Origin: Amphibalanus amphitrite | Taxonomy: Eukaryota > Arthropoda > Thecostraca > Balanomorpha > Balanidae | Assembly (NCBI RefSeq): GCF_019059575.1 | Contig: NW_024882910.1 | Coordinates: 30,001 to 94,000 of the forward strand | DNA length: 64,000 nucleotides | Direction of reading: 5' to 3' | Shown here: one piece after another, positions 10,320 through 22,300 of the stretch | How positions within the stretch are numbered: position 1 is the stretch's first letter | How the letters are laid out: each line of letters opens with the position of its first letter | Notes under the pieces: model-generated | Seen by the model: the letters and a program-made list of their open reading frames with translations, nothing else | Told to the model about the DNA's origin: nothing | The model's database searches: none | Made by a program: the position numbers and the translations under genes

Positions 10320-13300
10320 CTATACCGTCAACCGTGCTCTGTGTTGTGTCCACCCACCGTGGAAGTACATGATCCTCCTGCTGCGCCGGTAGTCTGTGTC
10401 GGGCAGCGTGAGCACGCACTCGATGACCGCCTCCGGGGGCAGGTGCCGGTCCTCCTCGAGTTTCTGCACGCGCACCGTGTACGCGCCGTCCTTCCACGAC
10501 TTCTCCACGCGCAGACCGCGCATCCGCCGCCTGAGTAATGAATGGGGAGAGGTCAAACAGTGGGGCGTGTGGGAAGAGGTGTGAACGTCTTTTGTGGTTG
10601 AACCAGTGAATTGGCCTACACGAATCTCGACGTGACAAACTGTGAAGTAACCGAGGAAGAACATATTGATATTGACATCGTTTGTGGCTGGAGATAAAGT
10701 CTGTTTGTAGACAAGATAGAGACTTAAAGTGAAGCCGGTATGACCTGATGCTTCTGTGATGCAAAACGTCTGTTTTATTTTCACTCTTTTTTTGTTCCTT
10801 AAAGGAAGACTGCCACCTTCAAAAAGTTTTCTCAGATCGGCCTATGATTTATTCCCTGGACAAAACAAAATTTTAGAATTCACCTGACAAAGTATCATCA
10901 CGTGAATCGCGAAAAAAATTGTCGATTATCATACAATTATCAATCGGTTAATGTCTAGCGACAATGTTTACACATCACTAGACTTCAAGGTCATAAGATT
11001 ATTACATTTTATTTGGAAAAGTAAGGTATTTTATGATTTACTAATATATGATTTCATAAGAAATTGGCCATGTTTAATTTATTTTGCATTTAAGTTCGTA
11101 AAACATTTAAAAATCATGGCTCATTTGGAATGGGTCTGGCCCATGTTAAACCCCATTTCCCACACTTTTTTGGAAAAAATGAACTACTGAATATATTTTA
11201 TTTTGACACTCCAAAATTCTTCTCTGATCTCGAAACAATCAAAGTTTTGACATATATTTACCAAAAGATAAGAAAATTCATGTTTCAAAGTTATCGATAA
11301 ACAGTAGAGATGTCGGTTTTCTTGGACTAAAAAAATGGCATCAAACTGAACTTTGGTCTCCGATTTCTCGCAAACGGGTTCGAATTTCGGAAAACCGACT
11401 TCAGTCTGGGACATAGGTGGCTCAGCTCTAGTGAAAACCGTTTTGTGGAAAAAAGGTGGCAGTCTACCTTTCATTTTTTCCTGCGGCTATGCTTTCTCTC
11501 GCACCACTATCCTTCCTCTGCCTATCGTCGCCCACCTGTTTCTCCGTTTGCCATTCCGTGATAAATCTGGAGAAATGGGCGGCTTGTGCCAGCGCGTTCC
11601 ACAAAACACAGCAATCATCTCGATAAGGCCGCCGTCGGCCAGCGGCTCATCACCGTGGTCACGCAGTGATATTAACGACTGATGCTCTAGCTTCTTCCAC
11701 TTTCTCTGCGTGTTTCCTCGGGACATGACTAAGCGTCTCTGTAGATCGCGCCCTCATGATGAAAGTGTTTCAATTAACCTAACGCATTTCCGGAATGCGC
11801 ACATCAATTCAAACAGCCAAAGGAGCATAACCACTCAAATCTAGACGACGAGCATTGCTCAATTTGTCCATGTCACAGCATTGGCGTAAAATTCTCAAGC
11901 TGTGCCCCAACCATGAGCGTTTCTCGTTGCGTCAGCAGCCCACGCGTCAAACGACGTTCAAAGCCGAGTGGACGCCCTGTCACATCTCTGACCTTACCAA
12001 GACCGCATAGGTCACCACACGGCCAAACACGGCGGCTTCGTCCTTGCGTCAGGAGCAGGTCACTGGCGTTACTCCACAGTAAGTGGGAGGCACGAGCTGC
12101 GGCGCTTTCGTGCGGCGTGAAATTATTCGGAATCGGCCACCCGAAGCCTCAAATCACCTGGCCAGCGATCAGACGGGTCATTAAAAAGCGCTGATGTCCC
12201 ATCCTGAAGAGCTGCTTCCAGAGGCGTCCCGGTTTGCCCAAGGGTGTGTGACACCACCTGTCTTATTTGGCACACACAGGCGTCAAAGAGCTTAGGGCTT
12301 CTGTGCTGACGCTAATCCCCAGCGCTATACTGCTTTGCATGTTACAAGAGAGCGATTTTGTATTTGGACAATGTTGGATTGCTTTGGCGCGTTGTGATCT
12401 CAGCGGCTCGGCTCAGTTTCCGTCGCTCCCGGACCTCGCGGGGGATTACGGCGATGGCCGGGCATTACCAACTTGTAATTGTCTTATATTGCTCTAGCAT
12501 CCGCTTACAGTTGAGTTCCATTGCATTCGCGTTTAATGTAATCAGCGTCGGCGGTGTGAAGCGCAAGCTGACACTGATTTGGATAAACATGCATTATTCA
12601 AGTTTCCTGCAGGATCTAAAACATCACTTACGCGATCATAAACCGGCACTTGACCCTCAAGGACGCCTTTGAATTCTTAAAACTTGTCCGGAGTAATATC
12701 TTCTCCGCGGAAAAACGGTTCCTAAGCTGTCAGAAGCCTTCCGCTCCGCCTGCGACCGGCCCCCGCTAATATTAGATCTCTGTCGCCTTCGGACACATCC
12801 CATCTCCGGAGAGGCGAAATTAATCCCATCGCCGACCTCTTCACCGAGACTCCCGCTGCCCGGAGATTCGTGAGCTTCCTCACCACCGCACGTGCGCCCG
12901 AGGACGTGTCAGACGGGCCGATCGGTATCAAATCGAGGCGACAAGCGCGGCCGGAGAGCTGACACGGCTCCCCTTTTTCGGCGCCTAGTATCAAGGCGAA
13001 CATCGGGTAATTACGCGAGCGGCACCCTGGGCTGCCGGACCCCCGCCGGAGAGCGCCCGATGAAAGGCCGAGTGGCGCTGATGAACGCTGATGAGGCGCG
13101 CGCTGAATGCTCGAGGTGCTGACGGCGAGCTGACGAGACAGGCTCAACCGCGAACTGAGCACTCTTGTGGTTCTTGTCGGTGACACCGATATATAAAGGA
13201 GAGCCTGAATTTGCCAAGTGTCAGAACTGGCTGGGCTGACATTGACGCCCGATATTATCCAATGCAGCTAGCAACAAGAAGACCAAAGCAGCTCTGATTA

Positions 13301-16300
13301 GCTAGGTAGCTACGCACATCTTGGAGAACCTTTTTTCGAACAAGATGAAACGACCGATCAATTTGAAGCTTCCTTGTCCTAAGAAGGAGGCACGATAAAA
13401 TCGTAACTCTTCGTCATTCGGTATGCTTCACAGCCTTGCTATCAGCAAAACGTGCCAGTGATTAGTCTCTGACCGATTTCACAAGTCTTATCATCAATAT
13501 ACACTCAGCGAATAAGGTCATACAACGTCATCGCCGCTGTTAGACATAGCTCCACACGCGCCGAGGGGTGTAAGCCTTTTTTAACCTCTCAGCAGGGCTT
13601 GCAATAAGCCGTTCACCACGCACGCCCGTTTTCTAATTACCAACCATTAATTGGCTCGCAGGGGCGGCGCTTAAGCCGGGCTTACCTGTTGCTTTGTGAG
13701 CTTCCTACGAAGATGTCGACCACGGGTTCGGGGTAGACTCCGTTCACCAGGCACGTGATGTTCACCTGGTGTCGCGCCGGCTTGGTGCTGGTGAGGTTCA
13801 TCCACTGGGCCGGCGCTGGTGGGTGAGGGGCGAGAGGTCATGTGAGGTCACACGGGTCACCGGGTTAGGTACGCTGGGTCGTCATTTCGCGCGAAAGTTG
13901 CCGAGGTGTTTGTTGATTGGCGAGTATTTTGTAAGTTGTCTGCCTAGTTAACATATGTTGTATGCTGATGAGCTAAGGTGCAGACAAGGTGTGCGATGCG
14001 TGATGATTGGCATGATTCCCATGGCTTGGATGCAACAAAAAGGAAGACGTTGATTGGAGGTGGTCATGGTTAAATAGCTAGGCATAAAACATTCATGTTT
14101 GTGGCATTCGATTTCACACTCAGCTTTTTTTAAATCTTACGGGAAGTTTGAAACTTCTCAAAGTGAAGCTCAGCGTAAGGTATATCACAGCGTCCCATAC
14201 ATTTGAAAAGTTAGATACCCGGTCCCCGGAATTTCTCGCCTTCCCGTCGAGATTTTGTGTGATATTTCACAGACTTCAACATCAAAGCATGAGCGTGCTT
14301 ATATCCATTTGTCATATCGCTGCGTAAAATGGATGAGAAACAAATATCATGATTTGATGTGAAATTGGTTTATATGTTATACGTGCTTGGACTTGCTATC
14401 CCAAGTCGGTAAGTTCAAGAGGAAAAATGTTCCGAGTTTATGTTCATTTTATGACTAATCAAACGGTGGAAGTATCATGTGAATATTCGGACATAAATCT
14501 CATTTTGATATCTTGAGTTACCTAATGATGAAAAATGTTTCATGAAGTTTCATTTTTACATTTACTACAGCCTTGTACATCAAAGGCTGACGACATAAAA
14601 TATGCATGGTGGAGATGCGATAGTAGATGACTGAAAATTAAAGCACGTTTGTGTTACCCGTGACTAGCTCACGACAATATGCACACCATTCTCTCAAGGA
14701 TCGATACTGGCCACTCACGCTGCTTTATCGTCAACCGTGTAGAATATTTACTAATTAATACTTAGCTGCAGGCTGCAAAGGACTCCGACAATTTATTTGC
14801 GGCATCTAAGTCACCTGTGAGAAACAATGCTGTAACTATTCAGCCCCAGTCTCTCTCGCTCGTCCCGTCTCCATGCACAATGCCAATCACACCACACAGT
14901 TCTCTGCTCGAACGGGGGTAGCCCTGCAGGTATATACTGACCGTAGATGACCATTTTCTTGGTGGCCGAGTCGACCCCCCTCCAGGTGGTGACCCGACAG
15001 GTGTAGTCACCGGACATTTGGGTCGTCGGACGCACTATCTGCACGGCGCGATGCACCTGGTGGCACACATAAAAAATGGGAAAATGTGGTTGGACAGCTC
15101 GCACCTTCTGTTCAGTGATACTGTCATTACATTTGAGGTTTTCAACTTCCGCTCGATGCTGATACTTACCACACAAGCATGGTAGGTAAGTAATTTTCGT
15201 ACCCATTTCGTACCTTATGCCCCATTCCTCTCACCTTGAGCGGGTCGTCGCTAACGACATGGCCCAGGTTGACGTGCCCTCTGAGCGCGCCGAACGCCTG
15301 CGGCCGGTGACCGGGGATCCACTGGTAGACGGGCGCCGGGCTGCGGTCACGGTACCACTTGACCACCAGGCCGGCGGCGGTCCGGTCGGCCGTCTCCAGC
15401 TCGTAGTCACAGTCCAGTACCACGCTGGGCAGGGAGCCGTTCAACACCACGGCCGGCATCCGCACCCGCGAGATGTGCACGTCCGAGTAGCCTGCCGGCG
15501 GATGAAATTCGTTTAGGTTAAAATAATGCAGGTGATACTGTGATAGACTTTCTCAAAATAAAGCTCGTCGATAAAATTGAATGGATGCCATTTCCTTATA
15601 AGATAGGAATATCTCTGTTCATAAATATTTGCTGACTACCTTATACTAGCTTTTTATTTACATCAATCAAATATAAGAAAAGACGCATTGTTTACTGTGT
15701 AAGAAGCGTGACATAAATTTCGTATGCGTTTCAACTACCTGAGGGACCGGACAGTTCATATGCCTTTCGACTGCCCGGTGTAGCTTTGGGGAGGGTTGTG
15801 GTGACAGGTAGGTGGTGTCTGATGACTTTGTTTACCGCACGGTTTGACGACTGAAATCATTATCCCCATCACACTCGCGGAGAGGGGAAATGAAGGCCTT
15901 TGTTTTTGGCCAACACCACCGGTAATGGCTTCATGGTTGAAATTACATAATCGTCTTTGTCTGTCACACCATTCCCTGTGATAACGTTCCAAAGCCAATA
16001 AGAATAACAACAAGGAACATTGGAAAAATAATGCCACTGTCCCTTTGTGTGTCCCAACTTCCAATTTAACTATGCTCGTATTTGACCGGCATCGTAAGTG
16101 TTTTAGTACTTGAAAGGTCACGCATTCTAAATCCTTCGTAAAGAAGGCCCCTTTGCTCTCCAGTTGATCATGATTTAGACTTACTCCTTACTTAAGACTT
16201 AAAATGCAAAAGTTGCTCGGGCCTCTTTTATCGTTATCGCCGCGGAGCTTCTGCACCGACTGAACCCTATCTGCTCAGTGCTGACAGCTCGCGTCAAATA

Positions 16301-19300
16301 TATCGGCACACTGTGTGTTATCTCGAAGTATATGGTCCGAAACGACCTCGTTAGCGGATGGTTACTGGAAATTCGGCTTGCTGATATCCCATTCAGCCAT
16401 CGAGTTTTCTATTTAAGTCAATCTCTGCGCGATCGAGGAAGGTAGTTTTATTATCCAGATTGCTTTCGGGAAATCACTGTGCCATTCCCGAAGAGCAATG
16501 CGGCTGTTAATTAGCCTCAGTTTGAGGGCATGTTGTCAGTTTTCAGCAGATATTGGAACGATTTAGGGGTGATTTCAGGGCTGATGACCTGGACGGCGCA
16601 TGTATCAAGTATGCTGAAAATCATTGCGAAGTCATTGCGAAGAAAATCATTGCGAAGAATGAGAGCATAATTCACCGCCTCATAGATAATCAGTTAAAAC
16701 CTCGCTCGTTTGCCACTGGCTTATCTCGTATCTTATTCAATGAGTCTCATCAATTGAAGTTACCACTTTTTGCTCATTCATCTCCCTTGTTATTTATTTT
16801 ATAGCTGACCATGCCTTGAGACTGTCTTAGACCCTGGACTCGATACCAACTATGTAGATAGCCCCGGGGCTGGCCACGGGTACAGACCCCCATTTAACTA
16901 TTTTATGTCAATCCCTACCAAAGCTAACCCTGCGATCAGCTCTGGTCAGTGGGCTACTTCTATTACCGATACCAGCAGGGGCGGTCACAATGACTCACCA
17001 AGTCCACCGCCCACCCTCAGCCGGCGCGGCGGTCGGCACTTTGGCTAAACACTCCACGCGGCGCTGTTTCAGATCTACCCCTCCCCGTGTACCCCACTGC
17101 TCGCCGGGGCCATGCATCCTCCACCTAATCTGGCTAATTAGACACTCCAGAGCGATGGCCGCCGTCTGCGGTGACGACAATGGCGCTCGGCGCCGTTTGT
17201 GGCGCGTCTGCGGCAATTGTGGCACATGCGGCGCGGCCGGCGCGCCACCCTCAGCCCTCAGCTCGGCGCCCTGCGCGCGGTGTGCGGAGGATAATCAGAG
17301 GGTGGAATTATGCAGAGGAGACGCACCCCTAGGGGACGTTCAGAGGCGATTATCTCATAACTCGGAAGGCGGTATGGTACGCGCTGCTCCGCGGCGGTAG
17401 CTGTGATGAGGACTGAGGGGGCGGCGGGGTCGGAGGCCCGGGTCGCCAGTAGGGACGGGCTGGGGTCGCCAGCGGAGAGGGCAGGGGTCGCCGGCAAAGA
17501 GAGCTGGGGTCGTCAAAGGAGACGGGCTGGAAGGAGTAGAGGTGACAGATGAACATCAAATGTGGCATTGCGGGCGTCTAAGCTCCCGTCACTCCTGACA
17601 AAATATAAACACTGGTCTTTTCTCCCGAAGAGATCAGCCCACATCGTGACGTATTGTTGTTGATTTCGGTCGACAGATGATTATCCGGTCCACCGGTTTT
17701 TATTAGTGTGACTTTCCTCACGCCCCAGCTTACGCCCAGATTTTCTGCTTGGTCGCGTGACAAAACGCTAACGGCGTAATCTTTGCGACAGCAAGAGAGA
17801 CATGTCTGAATGGCACAAACAGCGGGCTCCATTTGCCTTAAATGTAAACACTAAACACCCTTAACATAGAACATCGTGTAGCCTACTTACGATGCCATCG
17901 TTCCTAACTAATGCGAAATGCCGCTGGGTATGATATGTAGATAGAAGCAGTTGGTAAACGTGCAGTGCTGTAGCGCAGAAGAAGCATCGAGTTTGGCCGG
18001 CCCGGATGAAAGAAGCCGCCCACTTGGGCGGAGTCGACTGAATGCCAAATGATAAAAACTTGACTCTTAAAAAATGCTAGAGCTAGTTAATGCAAAAACA
18101 GTCACGCTATAATGCTAATGATGGTTATTATCTAACGTAATGATGATTCGTGGTGTTACACATTATGGTGTATGCGGGATTCTTGGGCGAAGTTATGTAA
18201 ACGAAAATTGCACCCTTCGCAGTATCATGAAATATTTTTGATAGAAGTACATCGTCAACTTCACTCATGACCTGTGTCTTAAGACCGCCCCACACTGGAC
18301 CTCGCATGCGGGTTGCGGGTTTTTGGGTTTTCGGGTTTCTTCAAAGTCAAATAATACAATCTAAGCTGAGCGACCCACACTATCATCTAACAAGCGAGTC
18401 TGCATGTTTTTAGCTTGCGAGCGACCTTCCATCGCATTCCAAAAGCTGATTTTGAGTCAACTTTTGATTTTCCTCGCTGCGAGGTCTGCGAGTTCTGCGA
18501 GGTTTGCGGGTTTTTCGTTGCAGTCGAATTTTGGTTCGTTGCGCTGGTATTGCGACTATATGTAAGTTTCTGAAGGTGTACCGGCTTCACTGCATTCATG
18601 AAGTTACCATAAGGAAACGGTCTAATCACTCTATCAATTAGTATTATGCCCGCAAACTCAAAACCCGCAAACTCGCAACCCGCATGCGAGTTCCAGTGTG
18701 GGGCGGCCTTTAGCTGCTATAGTCTCTTACACAAGGTGGATGATGTGGTGACATTGCTATCCAGCCAGTATAACAGTTGCATGGACAACTCAACTAATGC
18801 TAATGCAAAGGATGTATCGTACCGTATGATTGATGGCTTGATTTATCAAATGGCACACAAAGCGTGTCCCGATGTCATACTGTGTTGAAGCCACTTTGCG
18901 TGCCGTAACCCCAACTCTACGAAAACCTGCCCCTCCGAGTCTGCCGGAACCAGACCTGGCGTCGGCTCCCGTTACAGTATCTACGGAGGCGTCACATGGG
19001 AGGGGTAAAAACCGCCCGTCACGGGGTGTGCACTCCCGGGTAGCGGGTGCTAAATGTCGTGAGGGGGTAGGGGCTGGGTTTGTTTGCTGGTTTGGGGACA
19101 CTGAATTCTTGGGTATACGGTTACCGCTTAGTTAGATAGAAAGCTGTGTGCTTGTTCTTGGTGTCAGATTCATAGCGTTATTGGATATTGCATGCAAGGG
19201 AAATTAGAAGAACTCTTGACAAAAATAGTGGGTAACAAAGCGATCGTTAAAGCAATGTTGTTTCGTAAGTTCAATTTGGTTCTTCTAAATCAAGTTCTTA

Positions 19301-22300
19301 TCATAATTATACCTGCCTTTTAATCTGAGAGTATGGGGCTGTTACGAGATTCAGCTAATCGTCTCATAGTTCGCAGTTCGCACCTTCCCATGGCGAAACC
19401 TGTCGATTAGGAGCTCTGAAGAGGGTGATGTAAGCAAATTGACCTAATGACAGGCATTTCGTTGTTGGTTAGATTTTATCTCGCTACTTTTACGTGGATC
19501 TAAACGCTCTCCATCTCTTCATACAGCAGGTCCGCTCTTTCAACATCGGTCTTTGGCTGCTAATCTTGCATTTATAGACGGCGAAAAAATAGTGTTCACA
19601 TTTGCATTGATTCCATTTTATCCTAATTTGTCTCTTCTCCACATTCTGTCAACGATGTAAAAGTTCGGTATACACGACGTATTGCACCATTAACTATATC
19701 GGCGCTGTCTACATATTTTTTACTGTGTGCAATTATCACTATCGCCAAGGAAAATAAACGACATCTGAAAGTTACAACCACATCGCTTTCATTCACAACA
19801 GAGTCAAATTCAGCCATCAACCATTGAACCCTCGCGTGCGTCCTTCCGGCCATTACGCTGCCGCTTCCCTCATTCGCCACCGTTCCTCCGCCACCGCCCA
19901 CTGCCCACCACGCTCCTCCACGAGCAATAACTCATATCGGGGCCCGCGCGGACGGCCGGCGGCCGGCGGATGGGCGCTCGGACGCACCTGGATGGGCCGG
20001 GCGGCGGGCGGCGGGCAGTGCCAGCCAGCTGCGCCCCGGGGCGTGTCCCGCGTGCCGCCGGCGCCCCACCCCGCCAGCGCAGATCACAGAGGAAGGGCGG
20101 ACGTCCGGCCCCACCCCGCTTCCGCTCGGCCGCGCGCGCCGCCACGGCACATCGGCGGCCGACTCAAAAGGACGCCACGCGAGCGAGACGCGATCGAATG
20201 CGAGGCTTTCTGCATGGGTGAAATCGAACGGGAGTAGAAAGCTGACATGGTTTGTGTGAAAGGATAAATGGGGTGCCAAACTAACTGTCAATCATTCGTC
20301 ATAGATTGTCTAATGTCTGGTGAAACATTTAAAACCGACGCTGCTCCTACGGTATAATAATTTTTTTTTTTTTAAATTAATGTGTTCAGTAGGGTGTGTC
20401 GATAGTCGCAGATTCGCGTTAGACAAAGATATGAATTGGCGCGAGCATGCCAAAACACTAGCCCTGCAGTTGGTTTTGCGTAAAAATGCGATTTGACGGG
20501 GCTCGGGCAGGTCAAAGTTACAGCGAAAAAGTCGCAGTCGACGGTGCTGCCACCTACATTGCCAATAATGGGAACTATCATATCGTGATAATTGGGGTAG
20601 TTTCAAATGAGAAATGACTTCTATTTTTGTTCATACTGCTTAAGAAGAAATAAAACAATTCGGAAACATACATTTTTCCCAAATATCGCGTTCCATTTTT
20701 CCTGTTGAGTTGTTAGGAAAGTGGTAAATTTCAAGGTTGACGGCTAAAAAACGAAACAGGAGGAACAGAGCAGGAATCACCAAGACGTGTGCCGCGCCGA
20801 TGCTGTAGATAAGGGGTGAGCAACAGAACCAGCATACCTAACGATTTTGATTAGTGATAGATATTTTTCTCTAAATGTAAGACTATTAGTAACTCAGGCA
20901 AGCCTTCTAATACCTATAGGTATCGACAGGGTTGCGGTAAAAGGTACAATCGATGGCACATTACAATTATTCTGAGTTGGGTAACAACATTCTTCAGATG
21001 CCTACCATCAACAACCTCACTGTCTCCTATATGGGAGCTATATCATCTGATTCCAGAGCCCTGAAAACAAACAGGTTATCACCAAAAATCTCTGTATTAG
21101 CGCCTACCGACATATGCTGAATGACGCTATCAATACCCCACATTTGTAAAAGGTGATTCGCCACACAGCCCGCCGGTGTCTGAGGCCGCATAGACCCGGG
21201 AACAGGGGGGGGGGGGCAGCGGGGGCGCTTGTCCCCCCCCCCCAACTTGGGAGCCGAGGGGGCGGCGCCCCCTCAACATTGAGGCAGCGAGAAAAGGTCT
21301 TTCCTCCCTTTTCCGGACTTCTTTCCTTCTTGTTTCCTTTATACATACATCTAAACATCAACACGCGGCATTTTCCTTGCCATCTGAATGGTTTCTGCTG
21401 ATAAAGTATCGATTTGACAACATCTGCTATTGTCATCCCGCTTTGATTTGGGCCTGACCTTGGCCATAAGCTTGGCAGGCCAGTTTTATACTGGACCATT
21501 TTCAGTCAACTTTGAGAAATGCATAACGTACAACGGTGGTAAAATAGTTGCTATAGGTATAACACAGTTTACCCGCTCCGGGTGTGAGGGAGGGGTGTGG
21601 GGCAATGAGTGCACTGACGTGGCGCCCTCGGTATGGGATGGGATGCATGGGATACATTAGAGGGCCGGTATGGGATTAAAGCTCAGCGACACTAAGGGCT
21701 TATGTGGTGCCTTCGGTTATCGGCAGCACCCTCAGAATCACCGGCATAGGGCGCTCAGAGCCGCCGGTAAGGGGCCTTTAGAGGCACCGGTGTGGGGCCG
21801 TTATGCAGGTGCCGGTGTGGGCGCTCAGAGGTGCTAGTGTGATTCTCTCAGAGGCGCCGATGAGGGTCCTTACAGGCGTTGCTGTGGGCCCTCATAGACG
21901 CTGGTGTGGAGCCGTTACAGACGGGTGTGGGGGCTTTAGAGCTGCTGACGCGAACTCTCTACAAGCCGGCAAGCGGTCTCAGTGACCGGCAAGGGGTCCT
22001 TAGGCCGCCAGAAGAAGTTCTGTGGGGTCCTTAGAGACCGGCATGGTACTGTCAGACGCCGGTGGGGCCCTCAGACTCACCGATGTGGGACCCTCAAAAG
22101 TCACCAGTGGGTGGCCTTCAGATGCACAGGTGTTGGTTGGGTCCTCAACGCCGATACAGGGCTTAATTTTAATAGGCACTGGTGTACGCACTCAGAGTTG
22201 GGGGTGTGAAACCCTCAGACACCGGTGTGGGCCCTCATAGGCGCCAATGAGGGCCCCATAGTTGCCGTTATGGGGCCCTCAGAAAAATAAGTGTGGGACC

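Noticed and set aside
13190-13230. TATA box plus initiator on the plus strand inside intron 4, suggesting a nested gene
   Set aside because: Downstream frames are very short and no exon is recognised; the motif alone is common.
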